From Polaromonas sp. OV174 (lineage in GTDB: Bacteria; Pseudomonadota; Gammaproteobacteria; Burkholderiales; Burkholderiaceae_C): a DNA stretch of 64,000 nt. Positions 38,455-45,683 of the stretch are shown one piece after another. Below the pieces are notes generated by a model that had not been told where the DNA came from, ran no database searches, and was given only the letters and a program-made list of their open reading frames with translations. The stretch spans positions 214,687 to 278,686 of the forward strand of contig NZ_FOKZ01000003.1 in assembly GCF_900112285.1 (NCBI RefSeq). Reading direction: 5' to 3'. Numbering within the stretch: position 1 is the stretch's first letter; each line of letters begins with the position of its first letter. The translations under genes were made by a program, and so were the position numbers.

Positions 38455-39075
38455 TCAAGGGCCGCTAGGCAGGAAGCGGCTGCCGGCTTCCTGAATGCCC
38501 CAAAACAACTCGACCAGGGCCGGGTTGTTCAGCAGGGGCTCACCACAGAGGATTATCCAGTAACCGACACCATCGACCCAGAACGGTACCAATGACACCT
38601 CGGGCAGCAGCATGTCGGCATCGCTGTAAAAAGCCACGTAGCGCTGCGCGCCAGCCCAGCCGCGGCGCGCCTGGCGCAGGGAAAAGTCAGAAAAATCAGC
38701 GGCAACCGCGCTCAAGGTCTCGGCCTCATCCTGCGGCACACCGGCGCGTCCTAGGCAAAACCCGGTTTCCGACGCCAGCACGGCGCGCCGCTCGCCCGAC
38801 AGCGAGGCGATCACATGCTGGCCAAAATCGTCCAGCCTGGCGTTGGGGGCGCTGATGGAGCGTGGCAGGCATTCGATCCAGCCTTGCGCCAGCGCCTGCT
38901 CGAACAAAGCCTTGGCGATTGGCAGCGTGGCAAACCATTCTTCTGGCGTCAGCGTGTTCGCCCCTCCCAGCAAGGCCTGCAGGGCGCGCCCGCTCTCGTC
39001 GGGCTGCTGGTGGGAAAACGCTTTCAAGGCGCCGGCCGGCGTGAGCGCCAGCCAGCACGGTGCTGGTGTGCTCAT
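38455..39075 (-). CDS. Hypothetical protein with Roadblock-like C-terminal half
   Basis: The 206 residues start MSTPAPCWLALTPAG. The N-terminal half (about 1-95) is helical and resembles nothing I know. The second half has VLASETGFCLGRAGVPQDEA followed by an alternating strand pattern ending in GVGYWIILCGEPLLNN, like a Roadblock/LC7 domain; this is pattern-based inference. Its ATG overlaps the GTPase stop (ATGA), so it is the last gene of the seven-gene operon. Confidence 0.7.
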   Translation of the reverse strand: MSTPAPCWLALTPAGALKAFSHQQPDESGRALQALLGGANTLTPEEWFATLPIAKALFEQALAQGWIECLPRSISAPNARLDDFGQHVIASLSGERRAVLASETGFCLGRAGVPQDEAETLSAVAADFSDFSLRQARRGWAGAQRYVAFYSDADMLLPEVSLVPFWVDGVGYWIILCGEPLLNNPALVELFWGIQEAGSRFLPSGP

Positions 39076-39635
39076 GCGCTGACTGTCGGCGCCGCTGCCG
39101 CGCCGGCAAACGGGTCTATGCTGAAAAGCAGGGATTTGACCAGCATGGCCACATCCGCCCGGCTGCGGGCATCGGCATCCATCACGCAAGGCGGTATGCC
39201 CTGGCGCTGCATTTCCTCGATCAACCGCTGCCTTACCGCAACGCCGCCCTGGTCGGCATGGGTGACACCGACGACGACCGCCGTTTTATCGATCAGCGGC
39301 CGAAACGCCTCCAGATAGAGCCGCAGTTCAGCCACAGAATCGGCCGCCGTGGCATTGACCAGCAGCACCATGCCGAGCGCGTTCTCCGTGAGAATGTCCC
39401 ACATGAAGTCGAAGCGCTTTTGTCCCGGCGCGCCATAAAGCCTGACCTGGTCGCCGTTGTCGAGCTTCATGATGCCGTAGTCCATGGCCACCGTGGTGGT
39501 GCGCTTGATCTTGCGCACCTCGTCCGAGGCCTTCGCCTCGGTGCTGACCACGTCGATATCCGACAGCGCCTGAATCGCCGTGGTCTTGCCCGAGCCCACC
39601 GAACCTGCAAACACGACCTTGTAATGGGTAGTCAT
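39072..39635 (-). CDS. Ras-like small GTPase, conservon CvnD-like
   Basis: The 187 residues have the layout of the CvnD group of small GTPases. P-loop is GSVGSGKTT (11-19), switch I side TTTVAMDYG (46-54), and switch II GAPGQKRFDFMW (68-79), with the Ras Asp57 position occupied by Gly but the catalytic Gln retained (72). G4 reads THAD in place of NKxD. The group is known from Streptomyces conservons, and MglA is a more distant relative. It lies 5 bases after the receiver-like gene, and its stop overlaps the next start. Confidence 0.9.
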   Translation of the reverse strand: MTTHYKVVFAGSVGSGKTTAIQALSDIDVVSTEAKASDEVRKIKRTTTVAMDYGIMKLDNGDQVRLYGAPGQKRFDFMWDILTENALGMVLLVNATAADSVAELRLYLEAFRPLIDKTAVVVGVTHADQGGVAVRQRLIEEMQRQGIPPCVMDADARSRADVAMLVKSLLFSIDPFAGAAAAPTVSA

Positions 39636-39640
39636 GACGC

Positions 39641-40744
39641 TTAAAAAAGTTTCTGCAGCATGGAGCGAAAAAAGCCCACGGAAGCCCGTGCCGGCTGCAG
39701 CGCGGCGCGAGGGGCCGGCTTGGCGCGCGCGCCCGCCTCCACCAAGCGCAGCTGGCCCAGGCCCGAGGCGGTGGACAGCAGCATGAAGCGGGCGATCTCA
39801 GCCGGATCATGGTGAGGGAAAACGGCGCGCAGGCCTGACAGTGTTTGCGGCAGGCGCACACAGATGGCGGCCAGTTGCAGGTAGAGGTTGCCAGCCCCCG
39901 GAATGCGGGTGAAGCCCGGCATGCTGTGCAGTTTCAGTTCGGCATCACGCAGCGCGGGCGGCGTCTGCCGGCCCAGGGACAAGTCGGCGATCAGCCACAA
40001 AAAGGTGTCCAGGCTGGCGCGTACCGCAGCACTGCGCGTGACGCGCTGCAGCGCCTCCTGGTCACTCAACTCACGCGCACTCATGGTGCTCACCGCGCCG
40101 CCGTGCTGGGCCAGCCGCGCCAGCATTTCCGGCACGGCGCTATAAGCCACCCAGCCTTGCGCCGGATGCATCACGATGGCGTGGTGCAGGCTCAGGCGCA
40201 GCTCATAGGGTTTATCGGTGGCGAGAAGATCAAGCAGCCGGGCCAGCAACAAGTGCTTTTGGAGTTCGGGAAATATCGTGCGCAGGGCCTGCAGACTGGC
40301 AAACAACGGCACCACCGCAAGCTCTTTGGGCACGGTCGCGGCAACGGCGACGGCTGGCGACGATCGCCGCGCAGGCGCGCCGCCCCCTGCCACCAGCCGT
40401 GTCAGGGCGGCACGCATGTCTTCCCCACCATAGGGCTTGCTCAAACATGCCAGCACCTGCCTGCCCTTGCCCTGCCCCTTGTCACGCCAGGATTGGTTGG
40501 TGGGCGCAGCCAGCAGCAAAGCACTGCGCCCGCCCAGCAAGGTAAGCAGGTCGGCCTCGGCCTTGACCGACCATTGAGCCAGACCGGCACCCGCCAGGTC
40601 AACAATAAAGAAGTCGGCGGCTGACAGGACCAGGCCAGACCGCAGCACGACCGGCTCGCAGCGCCAGTCCTTCATTCCGACATGGATGAAAATCGTCAGC
40701 GCAGCGGCTTCGCGTGCCGGCAGCCCCACCAGGGAAATTTTCAT
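39641..40744 (-). CDS. Receiver-like protein with helical C-terminal domain
   Basis: The 367 residues start MKISLVGLPAREAAALTIF. Residues 1-125 look like a response-regulator receiver: DFFIVDLAGAG at the phospho-site strand, LLLAAPTN, and KPYGGEDMRAALTRL with the conserved Lys-Pro. The acidic pocket is not clearly complete. The rest (about 150-367) is mainly helical, with RIPGAGNLYLQLAAICVRLP and FMLLSTASGLGQLRLVEAGA; no family is recognised. The start overlaps the previous stop (ATGA). Confidence 0.75.
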   Translation of the reverse strand: MKISLVGLPAREAAALTIFIHVGMKDWRCEPVVLRSGLVLSAADFFIVDLAGAGLAQWSVKAEADLLTLLGGRSALLLAAPTNQSWRDKGQGKGRQVLACLSKPYGGEDMRAALTRLVAGGGAPARRSSPAVAVAATVPKELAVVPLFASLQALRTIFPELQKHLLLARLLDLLATDKPYELRLSLHHAIVMHPAQGWVAYSAVPEMLARLAQHGGAVSTMSARELSDQEALQRVTRSAAVRASLDTFLWLIADLSLGRQTPPALRDAELKLHSMPGFTRIPGAGNLYLQLAAICVRLPQTLSGLRAVFPHHDPAEIARFMLLSTASGLGQLRLVEAGARAKPAPRAALQPARASVGFFRSMLQKLF

Positions 40745-41316
40745 ACGCTGGCGCTCTCAGTTTGCAGCGCCATCTCCACCGCGGCCCATCCGGCCGGCAA
40801 AGTGCGCTGGCGCTTGAGGATTTCGCGCCGCACCAGCATGAAGGCCAGCCTGTCCTGGCAACTCAGGCAATAGTGCAAAAACTGCTCTTGCGCCACCAGC
40901 TCCTGCTGCTCCCAGGCCCTCAGGGCTTGCGCGGCCATGGCGCGGGAGTCGTCGGCGCCGCAACGACGGGCGCGCGTGCTGACGTCGGCCGAGGCGCGGG
41001 TGAACAGGCTCCAGCGCGTGGCCAGCGGCGTGATGCGGGGCAAGGCTTTGGCCGCTACCCAGGCCTGGAAACGGCGAGCATTGCGCGCACCGAGGCGCGG
41101 CGTGGCCAGTTGCAAGGCTTGCGCCTTGAGCGCGGCAGCGCTCTCGTCAAAGCTGCCAAACAAGTCTGCCAGAGCGCCCTGCACCGGCTCCACGCCATCG
41201 AGCTGCAGCGCGGCATGCAGGCGCGCCAGATGCAGCGCCGCGTCACCCTGATGCTTGAGAAGCGCGCGCGTCCGGCGCCGGAACTCGCTCCGGCCGCTAA
41301 GACAGTGATTCGTCAT
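40741..41316 (-). CDS. Hypothetical protein of signalling operon
   Basis: The 191 residues are Arg/Ala/Leu-rich and strongly helical, starting MTNHCLSGRSEFRRRTRALL. It includes HYCLSCQDRLAFMLVRREIL, a CxxC pair near the C-terminus. There is no signal peptide or membrane helix. I do not recognise a family. It lies 3 bases after the PhnD-like gene and overlaps the receiver-like gene by 4 bases, so it is surely part of the operon. Confidence 0.75.
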   Translation of the reverse strand: MTNHCLSGRSEFRRRTRALLKHQGDAALHLARLHAALQLDGVEPVQGALADLFGSFDESAAALKAQALQLATPRLGARNARRFQAWVAAKALPRITPLATRWSLFTRASADVSTRARRCGADDSRAMAAQALRAWEQQELVAQEQFLHYCLSCQDRLAFMLVRREILKRQRTLPAGWAAVEMALQTESASV

Positions 41317-41319
41317 GGC

Positions 41320-42069
41320 TTAGTCGAGCAAAGTATCCATGAGGTCAATCATGAACTCCACATCTTCTTGCGACATCGCCTCAAAGCCTTCGGTCATGCC
41401 CAGCGCGTCCAGCACCGAATGACCAGCGGCATCCGTACGCAAGGCCAGCAAGGCCGCGCTCAAGGCCGGCAAAGAGGCGGCGATGCGCGGGTGCGCCAGG
41501 ATCACATGGCTGATGTCACCAATCGCGCTTTCCACCAAGGGCCGGATCTGGCTGCGCGTCATGCGCGACATAGCGGCAAAGGCATCGGCCAGGAAAAAAG
41601 CCACGTCCACTTCTTTCTTGATCGCCAGACGGGCGGCGGCCTGGTAGCTGGCGACGATGAGCCACTGGGCATCAGCCTCGCCTATGTCAGCGGGCTCCAG
41701 CAGGCGCTGGCCTATCAGTTTGATGTCCTGGTTGTCGGTCAGGGCGATGCGGCAACCCGGCTTGAGGTCTTCCACCCGTTGCAGCGGCGAGTCGGCGGCG
41801 CAGGCAATCACCATCTCGTCATAGCACTGGCGCGGCCGGGCAAACGGGAGATAGCCCAGCGTTCGCACCATGTGCGCGGCATCGAAAGGATTGGCGTAAA
41901 TCACGTCGACCTGGCCTTGGGCAAGGATGGCCGCCTGTTCGGCCGCGCTCGCCGGTGTCAGCAGGTGCAGCTGTATGCCCGAGCGCTTTTGCAGCGCGGT
42001 GTTCAACATGTGCCAGGCAGCAAAGCGCTCGGGCGCGAAGTCGGGAGCAATCAGAAAATTGATGGTCAT
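41320..42069 (-). CDS. Cytoplasmic PhnD-like substrate-binding-fold protein
   Basis: A 249-residue protein of the phosphate/phosphonate-binding PhnD-like fold: MTINFLIAPDFAPERFAAWH, LAQGQVDVIYANPFDA, CRIALTDNQDIKLIGQR and IKKEVDVAFFLADAF. It lacks the signal peptide such proteins need for the periplasm and has no ABC partners. It is therefore more likely an intracellular ligand sensor in the operon. ATG at 42069 overlaps the PAS-gene stop (ATGA); the longer frame to 42258 overlaps the PAS gene heavily and is rejected. Confidence 0.85.
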   Translation of the reverse strand: MTINFLIAPDFAPERFAAWHMLNTALQKRSGIQLHLLTPASAAEQAAILAQGQVDVIYANPFDAAHMVRTLGYLPFARPRQCYDEMVIACAADSPLQRVEDLKPGCRIALTDNQDIKLIGQRLLEPADIGEADAQWLIVASYQAAARLAIKKEVDVAFFLADAFAAMSRMTRSQIRPLVESAIGDISHVILAHPRIAASLPALSAALLALRTDAAGHSVLDALGMTEGFEAMSQEDVEFMIDLMDTLLD

Positions 42070-42563
42070 GACGCGGCCGCCTCCTGTTGCAACCACTGCG
42101 CATAGAGCGCCTCGGCCTCGGCCACGCGGCGGCGCGAGGGCTTGCGGCGAACCGAGGTGTAGCCGGTCACCACGGCGCCGCGCACATTCGGCACCACGGT
42201 GGCGTAGACCCAGTAATACCTCCCGTCCTTGCGCAGGTTCTTGACATAGCCATGCCACTTCTCGCCGCGCTGCACGGTATCCCAGAGATCCTTGAAGGCC
42301 GCCTTGGGCATGTCAGGGTGGCGCAATATGTATTGCGGCGCACCTATCAGCGCCTCGCGCTGATGGCCACTCATCTCGACAAAGGCCTCGTTGGCATGGG
42401 TGATGATGCCCTGCAGGTCGGTGCGCGAGATGATCAACCGCCCTTCCGGAAAAGGCACCTCCACCGCGCTGCAATACACCGTGCGCGCACTGTCGTCGAG
42501 GTATACCAGCCTGGCTTGGCGCGCCTGCGGCGCGGCGCTCATCGTCATATCAGGAAGTCCCAT
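42066..42563 (-). CDS. Aer-type PAS domain protein
   Basis: The 165 residues are essentially one PAS domain (about 40-130) of the Aer/aerotaxis kind: LIISRTDLQGIITHANEAFV, RHPDMPKAAFKDLWDTVQRG and GYVKNLRKDGRYYWVYATVV. In Aer this domain binds FAD and reports redox state; FAD binding here is inferred from these motifs. The short C-terminal helix is basic (RRKPSRRRVAEAEALY). It lies 9 bases after the Roadblock gene and overlaps the next start. Confidence 0.88.
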   Translation of the reverse strand: MGLPDMTMSAAPQARQARLVYLDDSARTVYCSAVEVPFPEGRLIISRTDLQGIITHANEAFVEMSGHQREALIGAPQYILRHPDMPKAAFKDLWDTVQRGEKWHGYVKNLRKDGRYYWVYATVVPNVRGAVVTGYTSVRRKPSRRRVAEAEALYAQWLQQEAAAS

Positions 42564-42572
42564 GGCCGATCC

Positions 42573-42935
42573 TCAAATGAGTTGGGAGAGCGTCTCGGTC
42601 GCCCTCTTGATGTCAAGGAAAATCAGGCCCAGCTTGGCATTGGGTTTGGCCAGCACCGTCAGCACGGCCTCGGGCCCGGCCGCGCTCATGATGACGTAGC
42701 CGCGCTCGCCCTGAATCAGGACGCGTCCCAGGACACCACGCCCCAGCTCGCGTGCCGTGCGGTCACCCAGCGACAGCAAGGCCGCCGACATCGCGCCTAT
42801 GCGATCCTCGTCCATGTCATGCGGCAGGGCCGAGGCGATCATCAATCCGTCGGTTGAAATCAGCGCTGAAGCCTCGATGTCGGCGCTTGAGCCGTTGAGA
42901 TCTCCGAGCGCCTGCTGAAACATTTCCGTGCGCAC
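42573..42935 (-). CDS. Roadblock/LC7 domain protein
   Basis: The 120 residues form one Roadblock/LC7 domain: ASALISTDGLMIASALP, ALLSLGDRTARELGRG, VLIQGERGYVIMSAAGPEAV and LGLIFLDIKRATETL. Such proteins (MglB, CvnB) dimerise and act as GAPs or partners for Ras-like GTPases; the GTPase at 39072 is the obvious partner. It is first in the operon. A possible FNR-type site lies 93 bases upstream. Confidence 0.92.
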   Translation of the reverse strand: MRTEMFQQALGDLNGSSADIEASALISTDGLMIASALPHDMDEDRIGAMSAALLSLGDRTARELGRGVLGRVLIQGERGYVIMSAAGPEAVLTVLAKPNAKLGLIFLDIKRATETLSQLI

Positions 42936-43027
42936 TTGCCATATCCTTTTTGGTTGTCACTGCGCGCCAGCATTGCTTGCGTTTCACACAGTAGCGACCA
43001 TTAGGCATCGCCCGAAAACCGCCTGCA

Positions 43028-43041
43028 TTGATCCATGTCAA
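43028..43041. promoter_or_regulatory. FNR/Anr-like box upstream of the GTPase operon
   Basis: TTGATCCATGTCAA fits TTGAT-N4-ATCAA with one mismatch. It is in the 160-base gap between the Roadblock gene and the DNA-glycosylase stop. That position could place it near -41 of a promoter for the operon. It is a single motif, so chance occurrence is possible. Confidence 0.4.
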
Positions 43042-43095
43042 GCAGGGGAAAACTTGTCATCGCCATTGCCTTTTTCGGCAACTCGATGACGAAAC

Positions 43096-43593
43096 TTATG
43101 AGAGACGATGTTTTTCAAACACCTCGCGCCAGGCTTGGAGTTTTCTTTCAAACGACCAGGCGGCATGGGCCGGACTGGTGGACGGCAATTTGTAAACCGG
43201 CAAGCCCAGCAGCGCAGTGTGGCGCGCATGCTTGAAGCTCTCGCCGCCGTTGTGGGCAATCGCCTCCAGCGCCGGGCAGCGCCGCTGCACTTCGGCAAAG
43301 TCGTTCACCACCGCTTGGCGAATCTTGCTGTCCAGGCTGCCTTGGCGCTCGCAACTGGCGTACACGTCCCACACGCCCAGGCCCCGTGCGAGCAGCCAAT
43401 CACTACGCTTTTGATAGCTGTCTGCGCCCGTCTCAATTGGGCTAGAAGGCCAAATGGCTTGCAAAATTCGCCAGAACTGGTTTTGCGGGTGGCCATAGTA
43501 CTGCTGCTGCGCCAGCGAGGCCGCGCTCGGAAAACTGCCCAGAATCAGCAAACGGGTTCGGCTGTCGATGATGGGTGGCAAGCCAGTCAGCAT
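43096..43593 (-). CDS. DNA-deoxyinosine glycosylase (HDG/UDG superfamily)
   Basis: A 165-residue uracil-DNA-glycosylase-fold protein of the hypoxanthine glycosylase family, with ILGSFPSAASLAQQQYYGHP and QNQFWRIL at the N-terminus, then GLGVWDVYASCERQGSLDSK and IAHNGGESF. It removes deaminated purines from DNA. Residues about 47-64 come from a family 1 repeat. Its start overlaps the tatD stop by 7 bases, indicating co-transcription. Confidence 0.87.
   Translation of the reverse strand: MLTGLPPIIDSRTRLLILGSFPSAASLAQQQYYGHPQNQFWRILQAIWPSSPIETGADSYQKRSDWLLARGLGVWDVYASCERQGSLDSKIRQAVVNDFAEVQRRCPALEAIAHNGGESFKHARHTALLGLPVYKLPSTSPAHAAWSFERKLQAWREVFEKHRLS
43403..43455 (+). repeat. Family 1 palindromic repeat embedded in DNA-glycosylase gene
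   Basis: The plus strand reads CTACGCTTTTGATAGCTGTC, then TGCGCCCGTCT and GGGCTAGAAGGCCAAAT, a near-consensus copy. It encodes IWPSSPIETGADSYQKRS in the minus-strand gene, in the segment between the substrate loop and GLGVWDV. Confidence 0.8.
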
Positions 43594-44438
43594 GCAATCA
43601 AGGCCTGGAGCCTGGGCAAGGCCTGCAGCGCATTGGCGCTGGTGGCAGCCGCCAGTGCTTCGGTCGAAATACCACGCAGCTTGGCCACCTGCTCCGCGAT
43701 CCGCGGCAACTCGCCCGGCTCATTGCGGCCTTGCGGCTGGCCTGCCGCGCGCTGTGCGGCCGTGGTGTAAAGCCAGTGCGGCGGAATGTCCGGCGCGTCC
43801 GTTTCCATCACCAGCGCATCCAATGGCAGCTCGGCCGCCAGCCGCCTGAGCTGCCGGGCCGGCTCATAACTCACAGCGCCACCAAAACCAAGCTTGAAGC
43901 CCAGTTTGATGAAGGCCATGGCCTGCTGCTCGCTGCCATTGAAAGCATGAGCAATGCCGCGCCAGCCCCCGCCCTCGGGTGACAAGTCGCGTAAATGCTT
44001 GAGCAGCTTGTCGGCCGATCGCCGCACATGCAAAAGCACGGGCAGGCCGTGCTTGCGCGCCAGCTTGAGTTGCTCGCGGTAAAAGTATTCCTGGCGCTCG
44101 CGCATGGGACTTTGCAGCAGCGCCGGGACGAAATAGTCCAGACCGATTTCACCCACGGCCACCAGTCGCGGGTCGGACTGCCGGCGCGTCAATTCCTCGT
44201 CCAGCGTCTGCAAGTCGCTGTCTTGCGCCGCGGGAACACACAGCGGATGGATGCCCAGGGCATAGCTGTCAGAAAACTGGTGCGCCAGCTGGCGTACCGC
44301 GCCGAAGTTGGCCACGTTAACCGCCGGCAGCACGCAATGCGCCACCTGGCTGGCGGCAGCGCGCGCGCGCACGGCCGCAACATCCGGAGAAAACTCGGCG
44401 GCATCGAGATGGCAATGGGTGTCAATCCAGAAAGTCAT
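43587..44438 (-). CDS. TatD family metal-dependent hydrolase
   Basis: A 283-residue TIM-barrel hydrolase. The metal-binding IDTHCHLDAAEF is at the N-terminus, then LVAVGEIGLDYF, LPVLLHVRRSADKLL and VMETDAPDIPP at the C-terminus. TatD proteins are 3'-5' DNA exonucleases linked to DNA repair and quality control. This fits the overlapping DNA-glycosylase gene downstream. The frame is complete. Confidence 0.93.
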   Translation of the reverse strand: MTFWIDTHCHLDAAEFSPDVAAVRARAAASQVAHCVLPAVNVANFGAVRQLAHQFSDSYALGIHPLCVPAAQDSDLQTLDEELTRRQSDPRLVAVGEIGLDYFVPALLQSPMRERQEYFYREQLKLARKHGLPVLLHVRRSADKLLKHLRDLSPEGGGWRGIAHAFNGSEQQAMAFIKLGFKLGFGGAVSYEPARQLRRLAAELPLDALVMETDAPDIPPHWLYTTAAQRAAGQPQGRNEPGELPRIAEQVAKLRGISTEALAAATSANALQALPRLQALIAC

Positions 44439-44592
44439 GGAAAAAAGAGAGAGACAAGGAAAAGTATGCGGTCCAGACTGAAGATATTGACACAGAAATG
44501 AAATGCGGCCACGCTATGCTTTTTTGGAGGAATGCCTTGCCATTCCTGATCTCTTCCGAGTCAACCGTGAACCCGTCAACAAGGAAAGCCAA

Positions 44593-45660
44593 ATGAAAGC
44601 CTCTCGCCTGATCATTGGAGCCAGTCTCATTGCTTCAACCCTGAGCAGCCCCTTGTGGGCCCAGGATCAGAAGCTGCGCTTGATCACCTGGGCGGACTAC
44701 GTACCGGCCGAGGTCGTGACGCAGTTCAAGAAGGAAACCGGCATTGACGTAGAGATCACCCTGTCAAACAACGAGGAGATGATCTCCAAGCTGCGTGCCA
44801 CCGGCGGTGCCGGCTTTGACCTGGCCCAGCCCTCGCAGGACCGCATCACCGGCCCGCAGCAGGAGTTTGGCATTTACAAGCCCATGGATCTGAGCAAGAT
44901 CAAGACCGAGCTCTTCATTCCCTCCATGCTGGACGCCACCAAGAAAAACACCACGCTGGACGGCAAGACCTATGGCCTGCCGCACCTCTGGGGCACGGAT
45001 GGCCTGGTGGTCAACACCAAGCTCGCCACCATGAGCGACTATCCCGATCTGTGCAAGGCCGATGTCAAGGGCAAGACCGCCGTGCGCCTGAAACGACCCA
45101 CCTTGCTGGCCTTTGCCTTTGCCTCAGGCAAGGACCCGTTTGCGCTCTACAAGGATCCCAAGGCCTACGGCGCGCTGATGGACGAGGTCGGCAAGACCAT
45201 GGTGGCCTGCAAGAGCAATATCAAGTTTTACTGGGACAACAAGGACCAGCTGCTTAACGGCATGCGCGCCGGCGAAGTGGTGGGCGCGATGATGTGGGAT
45301 ACCGGGGGCTGGAAACTCAACAGCGAAAAACCGGAAATCCAGTACATCGCACCCAAGTCGGGCGCCCTCGGCTGGATAGACACCTTTGCCCTGCCTGCCA
45401 AGGGCCGCAATGACGCCGCCGCCTATGCCTGGATCAACTTCAACATGCGCCCGGACATCGCCGCCAAAGTGGCCGGCTCGGCCGGCAACTTCACCGCCGC
45501 CAAAGGCGCTGACCAGTTGATGGACGCCAAGCTCAAGGCCCAGTTTGCCGCCAGCTTCCCCGAAGCCGCCCTGAAAAACATCAAGTGGTATCCCGCCGTT
45601 CCCGCCGGCATTGAAGACATAGAGGGCCGGGTACTGGATCGCATCAAGGCCGCACAGTAA
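44593..45660 (+). CDS. Polyamine-type ABC transporter substrate-binding protein (PotD-like)
   Basis: The 355 residues start with a signal peptide (LIIGASLIASTLSSPLWAQ) and a PotD-like body: LRLITWADYVPAEVVTQFKK, GLPHLWGTDGLVVNTKLA, GEVVGAMMWDTGGWK. It binds spermidine, putrescine or a similar organic cation in the periplasm. ATG at 44593 follows AAGGAAAGCC. It is the first gene of a four-gene transporter operon. Confidence 0.92.
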   Translation: MKASRLIIGASLIASTLSSPLWAQDQKLRLITWADYVPAEVVTQFKKETGIDVEITLSNNEEMISKLRATGGAGFDLAQPSQDRITGPQQEFGIYKPMDLSKIKTELFIPSMLDATKKNTTLDGKTYGLPHLWGTDGLVVNTKLATMSDYPDLCKADVKGKTAVRLKRPTLLAFAFASGKDPFALYKDPKAYGALMDEVGKTMVACKSNIKFYWDNKDQLLNGMRAGEVVGAMMWDTGGWKLNSEKPEIQYIAPKSGALGWIDTFALPAKGRNDAAAYAWINFNMRPDIAAKVAGSAGNFTAAKGADQLMDAKLKAQFAASFPEAALKNIKWYPAVPAGIEDIEGRVLDRIKAAQ

Positions 45661-45683
45661 CTATTGCCCGCGATTTCCCAGCG

